In this document: one piece after another, positions 1-11,100 of the stretch | How the letters are laid out: the number at the start of each line of letters is the position of its first letter | Position numbering within the stretch: position 1 is the stretch's first letter | Assembly (NCBI RefSeq): GCF_000003195.3 | Contig: NC_012876.2 | Span: 41,383,725 to 41,447,724, forward strand | DNA: 64,000 nt | From: Sorghum bicolor | Taxonomy: Eukaryota; Streptophyta; Magnoliopsida; Poales; Poaceae | Direction of reading: 5' to 3' | Program-made: the position numbers and the translations under genes | Notes under the pieces: generated by a model | The model's database searches: none | Seen by the model: only the letters and a program-made list of their open reading frames with translations | What the model was told of the DNA's origin: nothing

Positions 1-849
1 CGTTACACCAAATGCACATTTGTTAGGATTCATCTTCAAACCATGCTTCCTTGTGCACCTAAGTATCTTTTGTAGATCAGGCAGATGTTTCACAAAATCC
101 CCAGACATAACCACCTTGTCATCAATATAGATTTCCACCAATGTGCTGATAAACTCATGAAAAATAAAGTTCATAGCTCTCTGATAAGTAGCACCAGCAT
201 TTTTCAAATCAAAGGTCATAACTATCCATTCAAACAAACCAATATGACCCGGACATCTAAAGGCAGTCTTGTGAATATCCTCTTCAGCCATGAATATTTG
301 ATTATAACCCACATTGTCATCCATAAAACTGATAATCGGATGCCCAGTTGTAGCATCAACAAACAAATCAACAACAGGCATTGGATAACCATCCATCGAT
401 GTAGCTTTGTTAAGATTCATGAAATCAATGCAAACATGAAGTTTCCTGTTTTTCTTATAGACAGGGACAACACTAGAAATCTACTCTGCATACCAACACT
501 GTCGTATAAACTTTGCCTCAAATAACTTAGTTATTTCGGCCTTAATATCAGGAAGTATATTAAGGTTGCATCAGCGCACTGGCTGTTGGTGTGGCCGAAA
601 TCCAAACTTAATAGGTAACTGAAGTTCAACTATCGATCGGTCTAAACCAGGCATCTGGGTATAATCCCAAGCAAAGTAATCTTTATATTCCTTTAACAAA
701 TCAATTAATTGTTGTTTACACTTGGAATCTAACTTAGCACTAATAAAATTAGGTCTTGGCCTATCTCCACTACCAATATCTACTTCTACTAAATCATCAG
801 CCGATGTAAATCCCTGGCCTAACTTTCCATCATCGGCAAACCTATCCAT
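1..849 (-). pseudogene. Reverse transcriptase fragment of H1 (partial, broken)
   Basis: Read on the minus strand, this contains a retroelement N-terminal connection segment (PGLDRSIVELQLPIKFGFRP) followed by fingers and palm of a Ty3/gypsy reverse transcriptase. Recognisable blocks are VPVYKKN, a degraded catalytic first-Asp block, and the YIDD box at 118-129, the catalytic Y-x-D-D motif. The reading frame is interrupted by TGA at 571-573 and TAG at 481-483, both consistent with C-to-T or G-to-A transitions. The C-terminal thumb, RNase H and integrase lie beyond the left edge. The plus-strand ORF at 85-525 is its antisense shadow. Confidence 0.75.
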
Positions 850-964
850 TAAAACTCTTCATCAGAACCAACTGCTTGGATCGGTGGAATCTCATAATCA
901 GCAACCCTGAGGAACTCTTCTCCCAAGCCTCTCCTGATATGCACTTGGTTCGCTCATAAGTATC

Positions 965-1627
965 TCATTCTACCGATGCGATGATGTAAGAAGAATCACC
1001 AGGGACAACCTCAGTCTTATCCCCAACCCACTGTATGAGACACTGATGCATTGTAGAAGGAACACAACAATTGGCATAAATCCAGCCCCTTCCTAAAAGA
1101 AGATTGTACGCACCTTTACCATTAATGACAAAGAATGTTGTTGGCAAGGTCTTGCTGCCGGTAGTCAATTCAACACATACTGCCCCTTTGGCCGGCGACA
1201 CATAGCCCTCAAAATCCTTCAGCATCATATAAGTTTTGGTCAAATCTTGATCTCCTTTGCCAAGTTTCTGATACATCACATAGGGCATAATATTAATTGT
1301 AGCTCCCCCGTCAATGAGTATTTTGGACACTGGTTGCCCATCAATTCTGCCTTTAACAAACAAAGCCATGAGATGTTGTCTCTCGTCATCAGTGGGTTTC
1401 TCGAAAACAGACAACATAGGATCTAGTGCTAGCTGAGCTATTTGATCAGAGAGAACAGACTCTTCCTCATCACTGGAAGGTGCAAGGAACCCCATCTGCA
1501 ACATAAACACCATATTAACATCTGCCGATGGACCTTTGCCCTTATATTCTGACTGCTGCCGATTTTTAGGTCTTTTACTAGAAGAACTCTCCTCCATGTA
1601 CAAATCTTCCTGATGCTCACGTTGCAT
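965..1627 (-). pseudogene. Aspartic protease region of H1 gag-pol
   Basis: A 220-residue open stretch carries the retropepsin-like motif LIDGGATINIMP near residues 105-116 and the second hallmark NLLLGRGW near residues 174-181. Retropepsins act as homodimers, each subunit giving one catalytic Asp; the D-G-G triad is usual in Tat-type elements. It is preceded (minus orientation) by a basic Lys/Arg/Ser-rich linker from the gag-protease boundary. The flanking frame is closed on both sides, so this is a relic of a longer polyprotein. The minus-strand overlap at 1,438-1,620 is a frame shadow. Confidence 0.7.
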
Positions 1628-2622
1628 CCTCCTTCTCTATGTCTTTGTCAAACCCTCAGGACACCATCGGGGAAGCTTAGTTTTCCAAACTGGCTAATAA
1701 CGGGTTTTAGTTGACTCTACACGATGTATATTAGGATACCTATAAAATATTTCCTCATTGGGAACCCTTGCATTTGCCATCTCCTTAAGCTCTTCTTGAT
1801 TCCTTGGAAAATAGCCGACATGCCTACCGAGCCGTTCATGCACACTGAGCCTGCCCCCAGCCGATCATGCACTGATGTTCTGCCTCTGATCGGCTCATTA
1901 ATGGACAAACCCTGATTATCAGGCCGAAACCTTTGATCTAGTCAATTGGTTCGGTAATAACCATTGCACTCAGGACAATCCCTGACAGCTGGTAATTTGA
2001 TGCCTCTTTCCCAACAGTGAACAAAAACAGGACAATCCCAATGATCTTTGTGCCGATTCCATTCTTCTCGATGACTCCCTTCCTGCTGATGTCTATATCG
2101 GTCTTCACGTTGTTGCCAATTCTCTTGTCGCTACCGATGGGTGATCACAACACCAGATCGAGCAGGCCTTTTGGAACTGCTATTTTCCTCCAATAAACCC
2201 TTTCCTTTTGTGTCATCGGTAGTTACCTATTGCTGGGGATCCACTGATGCATTTTTCTAGGCTATTTCTGATGTCAATACTTTGGTCTTGCCCTTGGCAT
2301 CCAACATGTTTGTTGGAAAAGGATGTTGATCAATGTTCATTGGCTTTTGAGTCTTAGAATTATCAAACTTAATTCTCCTAGATTCTATAGCCGATTGCAA
2401 CTATTGCCTAAACACTTTGCACTCATTTGTGCTGTGCCAAGTTGCATTGTGCCATTTGCAATACTTGATTTGTGCTGTGCGAAGTTGCATTGTTCCATTT
2501 TTCAACTCTTCTGCCGATGGGATCACATGGTTAGGTGACAATTTAATCCGTCCTTCTTGAAGAAAGAGATCAAATATCCTATCAACCTTGGTGACATCAA
2601 AGGTGAACTTTTCTAGTTCTTT
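1628..2622 (-). other. Degenerate gag-protease spacer of H1
   Basis: No sustained reading frame is seen, only short open fragments on both strands. By position this is the gag C-terminus and linker region of H1. The stretch keeps the recurrent CCGAT words of the element. I could not define a zinc knuckle here with confidence. Confidence 0.5.
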
Positions 2623-4320
2623 CTAACCAAAAGGACAAGATATCACCTTTTTGTTTTTGATCCATTCAACCAAATCGATAACTGGCTCTTCATCAGAATC
2701 AGAGTCTTCTGCTTCATCGACAAATGACACCTTTTTGTTCCAATTCTTCCTGGGTTCAAAAACCCTAGTGTCTTGATCAGATATCCTTTGTACCCAATAA
2801 CTTAGACTCTCAAACTCCTGAGAAGCATACTTGTCCTTGAGATGCGGTAACAATCCTTGGAAAGCCAAATCAGCAAGTTGCCGATCATCCAACACCAAGC
2901 TATAACACTTGTTCTTCACATCCTCTAACCTCTGCACAAAGCTTTCTACTAATTCATCATTACGTTGTCTTAATGTTACTAAGTCGGTAAGCTTCTTCTC
3001 TTGAACTCCAGCAAAGAAGTACTTATGAAACTGTTTCTCCATATCAGCCTAAGTAATAACATAATTTAGTGGTAATGATATGAACCACGTAAATGCCGAT
3101 CCGGACAGAGACGACGAAAACAACCAAACTCTTAACTCATCTCTGTTAGCTGCTTCCCCACACTAGATAATGAAGCAATTAAAATGTTCCATCATCGATG
3201 TGTCATCTTGTCCGGAGAACTTAGTAAAATCTGGTATCTTGTATCGATTTGGAAGAGGAATCAAGTCATATGCTGGAGGGTATGGTGTCGAATAAGAATA
3301 AGTATTAACTTTGGGTTTTATCCCAAACTGATCTCTCATAATTTCTGTTATCTTATCGGCCAAATAGGCATCACCTTCCTACCGATGAACTAGCTAAACC
3401 TCAACAGGAGGCATCTGCTGATATGCTTCCACATGTCTGTGTGGCATGCGATCCCCAACAAACGGCATATTGGCCACTGCTTGTGGTCCACCAATCTGTT
3501 GAACAAGATTCATCGGTTGAACTCCCGATGCTTGATTCTGAAAGCCAAACTGCATATGACCTTGCTGGATGCCTGCAATCTGATGATTTTGCTGTACTGC
3601 ATGCTGGTTGGTAACTGTCCTGGGCAACAATTATTAGCATTCATCAGCACAAAGCTTGTCGATTGTTGGTAATTCGGTGTCATTGCTGGATTAAAATAGT
3701 TGGATTGAGACATGAACTGCGATGCAGGCTGATTCATAACAAGAGTCCTCTGTTGCGTCGACAATGGATTTACCGATGAACTTGCATTAGGTACCTGAAA
3801 CGACGACATCTGAAAACCCCCTGACATTGGTCGCATAGTAGTTATTGTAGTGTATTGAGGTACTTGAGTCATCGGTGTAACTGGAGGATCCGATGGTACA
3901 GATGCCTGAGATAATCCAGAATTAACGGTGAAAAACTTTAGAGGCATACCATATCCCCACCAATTAGGAGGAACCTGGCCATTCTAGAACACAGACCCTG
4001 ACTTTGCTTATGCCGATAGATCTGTATTAAGATGAACTCGCCCCCCTGAAGGCGTTGGATCTGATCTCATCGGCGTAGCTTGATCATTAGGCACACCTGC
4101 CGAATTTGAAGGAGAAGTAACTTTTGTACCCGCAATAGCTGAGGGAGCCGATGGAGCACTGACTGATGACAACTCTGGCTGATGATAAGCTGGGCCAGCA
4201 TAAAGTAGTGGTGCTTGTCCTTCTTTGAAAGTTCAAACCACAACATTATAAACAGTATTGGACAACACATTGTAGTGATTAATCAAAGCATGATTAATAG
4301 CAGAATTAACCATCTCTTGA
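2623..4320 (-). pseudogene. Gag of H1 (broken)
   Basis: Minus-strand pieces at 3,163-3,363 and 2,623-3,042 lie in one frame and form a retrotransposon gag core. The first has the block PLPNRYKIPDFTKFSG; the second has VQRLEDVKNKCYS and LADLAFQGLLPHLKDKY, features of plant Ty3/gypsy gag (PF03732-type). A TAG near 3,163 separates them. Upstream (3,390-4,320) is a Gln/Met/Pro-rich low-complexity N-terminal region now split among frames. The gag start probably lies near 4,310, about 70 bp from the X1 insertion point. Capsid function is inferred from family only. Confidence 0.7.
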
Positions 4321-4379
4321 AGTTTACCACGATTGGAGTCAAAAGTAACCTATCGAGGCAATGATAGATCTTGCTTATG

Positions 4380-4751
4380 TGATGAGGGTCAGGCCCGATC
4401 TTCCGAGAGGTAACTGGTAATTTCCATTGAAGAGAACTCGACGTTTGCGATCCGGCTTCAAATCAGCATGAGTCGAACCCCGCAACCGTTACACCACTGC
4501 TCCGTTGGTTATCAACCAAGCACAACTTGATTGACCTTGCCAAGAAGACTGTTACTGCAAGTGAATCGAATAACACAAGCAAGAAAGTATAAACACACAG
4601 TCTGAAATTACAGATATGAATGACGCGGATATTCACTGAGAGTTCAAGAACTGGGTTCCAAAGGACTAATCGACACATTGGAGGAGATCAAGAACAGGGG
4701 CCTTGGATCACTGTAAATGGATTTGTCACCACAGTTATAATGAACGATTTA
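4380..4751 (-). repeat. 3' LTR of X1
   Basis: On the plus strand it begins TGATGAGGGTCAGG and ends near GAACGATTTA. It matches 33,597-33,967 and 53,528-53,901 along its whole length with scattered substitutions. The shared end was set where copies at 4,752 and 53,902 agree with each other but diverge from 33,968. The canonical terminal CA has decayed to TA in this copy. Confidence 0.8.
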
Positions 4752-5159
4752 GTTTCTCGATGGAAAACTAAACTCTAAACAAAACCCAAGTCTAAACAGC
4801 GGCGGCTGCGTGGAATATAAAGGAGAAATTACCTAGGGTTGGAGGCGACCAGGTGGAGGCGCCCACAACATGGGCTTAAGGCCCGAATTCGATACATGAC
4901 CAAGTTGGCCCAAAATAGGTGATGTAGCACATTGTTGTGGACATAACGATTAATCCACGAAAGATCCTGAGCTAGAACCAGATCCAAAACGATAGCATCG
5001 TTGTCCCCTTTCCAACGAGTCCAAGATCACCCCATTTCGATGTCGTATGAAGAAGTTATTATCAAAACACTGACGACATGTTTGCTGAATCCGAGAGTGA
5101 CGTGGTAGCTGAGTTGGAGATGAATAGTAACTTGGAAAAGACGATAGTGTCAACGTATC
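4752..5159 (-). other. 3' internal region of X1, up to the T1 insertion
   Basis: This closely matches 53,902-54,309 of X3. In X3 the sequence continues without a break into a repeat rich in GATGTCCTCATCATCC; in X1 that continuation is found at 30,268. This proves that T1 inserted here. No convincing reading frame is present, and no pol-derived motif is visible. Confidence 0.8.
5155..5159. repeat. Target site duplication of T1, left (GTATC)
   Basis: GTATC immediately precedes the T1 LTR (TGTCACAG...). The same five bases follow the right LTR at 30,263-30,267. Confidence 0.9.
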
Positions 5160-8100
5160 TGTCACAGAACCGACCAAATTATAAGAGTTCAAGTGTAGAA
5201 ATGATCGCCAAGCAATCAAGTTTCCAAACTTGAGCCCATATAATCCCGGTAGTCAATTGAAATCACGAAGGACTTCAAACCAACTCGCAACAAACCAAGA
5301 TCGTAATAATTCAACATAAACACAGCGAATGTTACATAGTCATTCATTGCCGTCGAAGCGGCACCACATCGGAGTATTAAGTTATTACAACACTGGTTTG
5401 AAGTAGCGGAAGCAAAATAGTTACACACACACTTTCCAAATTCAGTTCTTAAGTTCGAGTTACTGCCATAGTCTATGCCATCCTTCCAAAAGTATGAGAT
5501 ACGAGATTGTTAGAGAACCGTGCCCGATGGTTAGTCCTCATCCCCAGCGGGATGGAGACAGGTCTTGCAGAAGCCGTCATAAAAGATGTCATCTGCAACA
5601 GGTGGGAATAAACCCTGAGTACGAGAATGTACTCAGCTAGACTTACCTGTCTAGTAAAATATAAAAGACACCAAGGATCATGCAAGGCTCGACATTTTGC
5701 CAAAAGCCTTTATTAAGACTAACACATTGTAAGAGCATCATATTTATTTACCATCAGCCTACCACTAGATTAGCACCTGTACTACAACACATCACTTGAT
5801 TATTACAAGCAATAATAACCATATCAAGTTCATCATATGTTCTTCTTGCTATCATCATTATCATGAACCAAGTTCAATAGTGAATGCTATGTTTGCCGCT
5901 GCTCTGTCAAGTTCTCACTGACCGGGAGAGACGGCGATTCGAATCGAATTCCTATCCAGCTGGAGGGTTATTCCTAGCACTCACCCAAGCATCCCCTGTC
6001 GGAGAGCCAACGGGTCACCTTTGGTACAACTCAGGAATCGTGGCTCCGATCAGCGCCGCACTCCCAGGGCTACCACTCTGCCAGGGAGGTCAGAAATTTT
6101 AACTCACCTGCCTTTGGGCTTACGCCAATGGTCCCCCGCACACCGCACTTCCTCCAGTAGTGCGCACTTTATACTTGCCGGTCTTCCGGCCTGAGTCATA
6201 CTACTCGGCTTCACGGTCGGAACGAGTTATGCGGCCAACTAAGTGTTAGGCATGCGTTCAACATGACAAGAGGACGTACAACGATCGGTCCTTAGCTGCC
6301 ACAGACGGAGTTACTACAAACTTGCAAAACTCCGCCCGGCTTAAGTCAAATTAATCAGGTTCCATCCACGATAGCACATATAGACCATCGTGATCCGACA
6401 TAACCCTATATCGCGCAGGCGACAGGATATCACCCGACTTCTACCGATTAAATCATGGCTAAGCTGCTACTCGATCCTAACTCTATAACCAGGTAGTGGT
6501 AAGATATCTGGACAAGGATTGAGTAAAATGCAGCAAAGGTTTCATCACAACTCCTATACTTAATGCAGCAATAAATATAACATATTAAATAAACTTTCAA
6601 AAGTAAAGGGAGACTTAGAATGCTCCGGGGCTTGCCTTTCACGAACGAGGCTGGCTCGTGATTTGGGCACTCAACTTCTTCTCCTTCGGGCTCCTCGAGT
6701 CCGACTTGCTGGACCTCCACTTCCGGGTTGCCCTCCTGACCTTCGGGAATCCCTTGCAGATCGAAGGAGACTGCCGTGTCCGATGCACCTATTGCATGCT
6801 CGGTGAATAAGAAGGTGTGCATATAAAAGAATGAATGTTTGATAACATAATGGATTCACTGGGCACTTATTTATGGAGTACACAGTTATAACAAGTTCAT
6901 ACAAGCTAACAAGTTAACCTAGTCCAAAACTTACCATGATACTACAACAGCAAGCAACATAAAACAGGAGTAACTCAGTAAATAAATCATAACTAATGAT
7001 AGACAGATCCAACAAACATAAGTGAATACATTCTGGAAAGCTTATGAAATTGTCTACAATTCATCTTTAAACATCACAGCAAGATTCATAAATTAAACCA
7101 ATCATTTAAACAAAGTTCCAGGTTCTGTCCCAGAAAAACAGAGAGCACCTATTTCTAGAACCCAACTTGGAACAGCCATAACTTTTAAACTACTTGGCCA
7201 AATGACCTCAAACTTAAACCACAGTTAGTTCAATAAGTTTACAACAACTTTGATTTAGACAAGTTTCACAGAAAGCCAAGTTATCATTAAGCAAAGGTTA
7301 AATCACTTCCTTGCTGTCCAGAACAGCCTTTGACCCTTTAATTAATTATTTGATGACATAACCAAAACATAAACCATGCCAGCCACATAGCTTATGAGCA
7401 CAAGCATATCACAAGGTTACCAGAACATCAGATGATGACCCTCATACATATACTTAACAAGGCATTTATTAATTAATTCTAGCAAAGAGCATAATTACAA
7501 GATGCTTAGTCAAAGTGCTCAAAAAAATCTATAAAAATTACAGGAGCACAAGTATAGCATCAAAGCATCACCATAAAAATTTCACAGCAATTGCACATAC
7601 CAAATTAAAGATATGTATTTAACATGTGCCCAAGTTTTATTTCATAATTTCAGAAACATGACTTATATGGTGTCAAACAACAGATTTCAAATTATTTACA
7701 TATGAGGAATACCAAAACATGTTTACTACCAAAGTAGAGCACCAGCATAAGCACCAATTATTTTATATAAATTAATCAAGGAAACAAGCCAAATTTCAAT
7801 CATAAATTATATATCAAAGCTGCATTACCCCAAAAATCATGAAATATTTATCATAGCACTCTAGTATCACACAGAGGCTACCACAAATTTTTCATGGCAA
7901 ACTAAGCAGTATAACCAGAGATATGTATTTATCCATGAATAACAAGATTAAATCTTTAATAAATATTTTCCCCGAAAACATGGTTCATTTTATATTTTTA
8001 TTAAAAACTAGCCATCTCAAGGAATACCACAAAATTGGTTTCACCATTTTTGGATCTCAGAAACAGGAGATATGATTTTTGCAAGAAAGCCAAAAATCAT

Positions 8101-9537
8101 GATTTTGAATAAAAGAAAAGGAGGGAAAGAGAGTGACGCTGACAGTGGACCCCGCCTGTCAGGGTCGTCTTCCTCCCGGACGAGGCGACTTTCGCCGGCG
8201 ATTTCTCCGCGACGGCGAGGTCTCCGGCCAAACCAAGGGCACCAACGTGATCCCCAGACTCTAGCGACTCGATTGACCCCCTTTTCCCCACGGCGGAGCC
8301 ACCAGAAGGGGCTCGCCGTCGACGATGGCGGCTCGGCGGAGGTGCTCGGCGTTACGCCGGAGCCCTCAGGCCGGTAGAGTGCGACCTAAGACCTTCTACA
8401 GCACCAGCGAACTACGGCGGAGCTTCCTAGGTACGCGGCTTGGCTTGGAACCTCGTGGAACACGCTGGCCACAAGAGCACCCATCTCCGGCGGAAACACG
8501 GCGGCGCTGCGCATCGTGTCCGGCGACGGAGAACTCGGTAGAGCGTCCACCAAGTGGCGCAAACGCAAGCTAGGAATCTAAGTAACCTCTAGGACCTAAC
8601 TAGAGACGACGAGAGGCTTCACAGGGCTCGGCATTGGGCTCGCCGGAAAAGAAGGTCACGGCGACCCGATTTGGGGGAAGAAGGGAATGGCGGCTCACCG
8701 GTGGATTTCTTGGCGAGATGATGGGTGGAGAATGGAGAGCGGTTCACGGTGAAGCTTTGGGTGAAGTTTGGTGTGCAATGGCGCAGCGAGGAACGCGCGC
8801 GAGCTCGCCGGAGTAAGCTCGCAACGGAGAGCTCACGGCGGCCGCGTTTCTGGCGAGAGGGGCGAGGCAGAGCGGAAGTGGACGCGTCCACTCTGCTCGG
8901 GGCAACGCCGTGGACTTCATGCACGCGTTGGGAGCTGACGAGCGGGGCCATCGCCGGCGTACGGGCGACATCTGGCGGACAGGTGTCGATCGGGACATCC
9001 ACGCCGGCGAGCTTAGCTCTGAAACGAAACTCGCGATCACCGACTGACAGAGCAACTTCGTCGACGATAAGCTCCCAAACCAGAGCGAGTTAGGAGATGG
9101 CGTAGTTGACAAAGTTGGAGTACCAACTGAGTTCTACAACTTTGTCAATTGGAGTAAAAGTCAGATCGGCCTGGATTGGGAGATATAAGATTCCGGCGTC
9201 CCCATACTTAGAAAATTTCTCTAAGTGTTGGAAACAACCCCAAATCTGCCTTATGGGTCACTTTTGAGCTATTTGTGGTCATTTTCATGAGATGGCCATA
9301 AAACAACTTTTGTTCCTTATAAAATTTGCTACAACTTTGCTGTAGGAAGTTTTGAGATGCAAACATTTTATGAAACACTTTTTAAAAGCCTAAGCAAAAG
9401 AGGTTTCTAGGGCCTATTTGCACAAGTATGACTTAAAGGCATATTTTGGAGAAGTGATCAACATGAACATTGTTCCCAAGGTTAAGTTAAGCATAGAGAA
9501 ACTAATTACCATGGCATAGAGCACAAACACAAGCACG

Positions 9538-9542
9538 GTTCA
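9538..9542. repeat. Target site duplication of A1, left (GTTCA)
   Basis: GTTCA here and at 18,861-18,865 flank A1; one copy belongs to the T1 LTR (compare the uninterrupted right LTR near 30,099). Confidence 0.9.
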
Positions 9543-11059
9543 TGTTGACACTAGCTAACACCACTTAGATACTAGGTTGTCATCCCTAGCATGGCGCCAG
9601 AGTGTACAAAGGTATTTATAAATGTAAAGGCTCTCTAGAAAATAATCTATTCTATCCGCAAGCGCACAGATAAAACACCTCATTGTAGCATTTCACCAGG
9701 ATAAGTATTCCAGGTATCGTTATTTATAATTTTGCTTAGGGGATCTTAAGAAGATGGAATTAAATCAAAGGGGCAAAATCTATCAAGGCATAGACTAGAG
9801 ATAAACTTGCAAGAACATGATTACAAATGAGAAACTCGTCACACAGTCACATACTTTAGCAGGGGGTAAACCATAAAGATAATGATAATAAAGTATAAGT
9901 TCATGGGATAAAGAGCACAGCGATTAGAAAATAGACTACTCCTCATATATGTAGGTGATGTCGGATTAGCTAGAGAATGGATTCTAAGTTATCTACTAAC
10001 TACTAAGTCATAATCTACTCTAGTTATCTACAAGATCATATATAGCATAAAAGACTCTTCATTCATGTATAAGGAACATTGATAAAGTAAATCAGAACAT
10101 CGCATGACTTACTCCACAATACCGGTTCTGCCTGTCCTATCAACGGAGGGTGGACTATATAAGAATCAACGAAGCTGTCACTATCGCGAACTACCACACG
10201 ACTCGGCCAATAGGATACATTTGTAGATAAATAACATCTAAGCACCACGCTCACATGTGATCTATCACCTAACTCCCTCGCGTCAAGAGCTAAGCGCTTT
10301 GCAAACTTATACATAAACTCATTATCAATTAGAACTATATCAAATATAGAACTAGAGCAAACTAAGAACATAATAATTAGAGACATAATGCAATTAGAAC
10401 AATAGAATTAGAGAAAGATATGAATAATACCAATCTTTATTACCAAAGATCCGAATCCAGAGCCTAGTGCTCTACTTCTCTAATTGCTATCTAATCAAAC
10501 CTCTAAACTTGAAGGATTAGGGAGTAGCTAATTCTAATTCTCTGTGGGAGAGAAGCTCTAAACCCTAACTTTGATGGCTACCTCTGAATAATGATTTCTC
10601 CTCCTCTCCTCCAGGGGCCAGGGGGTCTGGTTTTATAGTCCCCTCAAGTGAACATGAGCCATTGGATCAAACCGACATAGATTGTATGGTTTAGATTGAT
10701 CCTTTAGGTTGGTGGAGCGTAGTCCCGAAGCAGAGTCCTGATTGGCCTCCTGGCCAGGGCGGGCGCCCAAGGGGGGTGGGCGGCCGCCCAGCTCCCGAGC
10801 CCGATTCGCGTCCCGTTCGTTCCCGTGGCTTCTGGATCCTTCTAGATTGAGGAAAATTACGCGGCACGTAATTATCTCGTTGTAAACATGACATGTGGGC
10901 CTTCTCTCCATATTTTCTGATAAACCCCTGTAGAAATAGATAAACACCAAAGCTCGTGGAATTCTGTCAGATAAAACCCTAATTCTAGATGTTTGTTTCA
11001 TTTTGATCCTTTTTCATGTTTATTTGATTATTAATTTTAGTACTTAAGGACCGTCAACA
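9543..11059 (-). repeat. 3' LTR of A1
   Basis: Begins TGTTGACACTAGC and ends CCGTCAACA on the plus strand. Read in the element's direction it has two GC boxes at 10,778-10,789 (one base altered) and 10,757-10,768, spaced 21 bp, then a TATA-like box (TATAAAA) at 10,631-10,637 about 120 bp downstream. The minus-strand ORF 10,063-10,386 lies within it and recurs in the other LTR. Confidence 0.93.
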
Positions 11060-11100
11060 AACTCCCCCAAGCTTACCCTTTGCTCGTCCCTGAGCAAATA
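11060..11100 (-). other. Polypurine tract and adjacent hairpin of A1
   Basis: On the minus strand the tract AAGCTTGGGGGAGTT abuts the 3' LTR and would prime plus-strand DNA synthesis. Just upstream is the inverted repeat TTGCTCAGGGACGAGCAA, a 6-bp stem with a 6-base loop. The same hairpin-tract pair occurs in A2 (~50,170-50,206) and A3 (57,211-57,250). Confidence 0.85.

Larger units (their letters stand above)
1..4379 (-). mobile_element. H1, Tat-like Ty3/gypsy element, left piece
   Basis: Minus-strand Ty3/gypsy internal region that runs off the left edge. From right to left it reads Gln-rich gag N-terminus, gag core, aspartic protease and the start of reverse transcriptase, which is the gypsy order. 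The protease motif is D-G-G within ILIDGGATINIMP, as in the Tat lineage. The short CCGAT word recurs throughout. At 4,379 it is cut by the LTR of element X1. The matching 5' leader and 5' LTR are found on the far side of the nest at 33,968-34,986. Multiple in-frame stops show that this copy is dead. Assignment to Tat rests on motifs only; a domain phylogeny was not possible. Confidence 0.75.

Noticed and set aside
85..525. 146-residue plus-strand ORF
   Set aside because: It is the antisense of the H1 reverse transcriptase; the minus strand carries the YIDD box and other RT blocks.
3510..3947. Gln/Ser-rich minus-strand ORF that could be a host transcription activator
   Set aside because: It lies in the low-complexity N-terminal part of the H1 gag, directly upstream of the recognisable gag core.
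5884..6102. Short plus-strand ORF repeated at 26,430
   Set aside because: It lies within the T1 LTRs, antisense to transcription, and is simply present in both LTR copies.
8619..9002. 127-residue Arg/Pro-rich ORF and overlapping ORFs on both strands
   Set aside because: It occurs in both T1 LTRs within the GC-rich block; open frames on several strands are expected from base composition, and no domain is recognisable.
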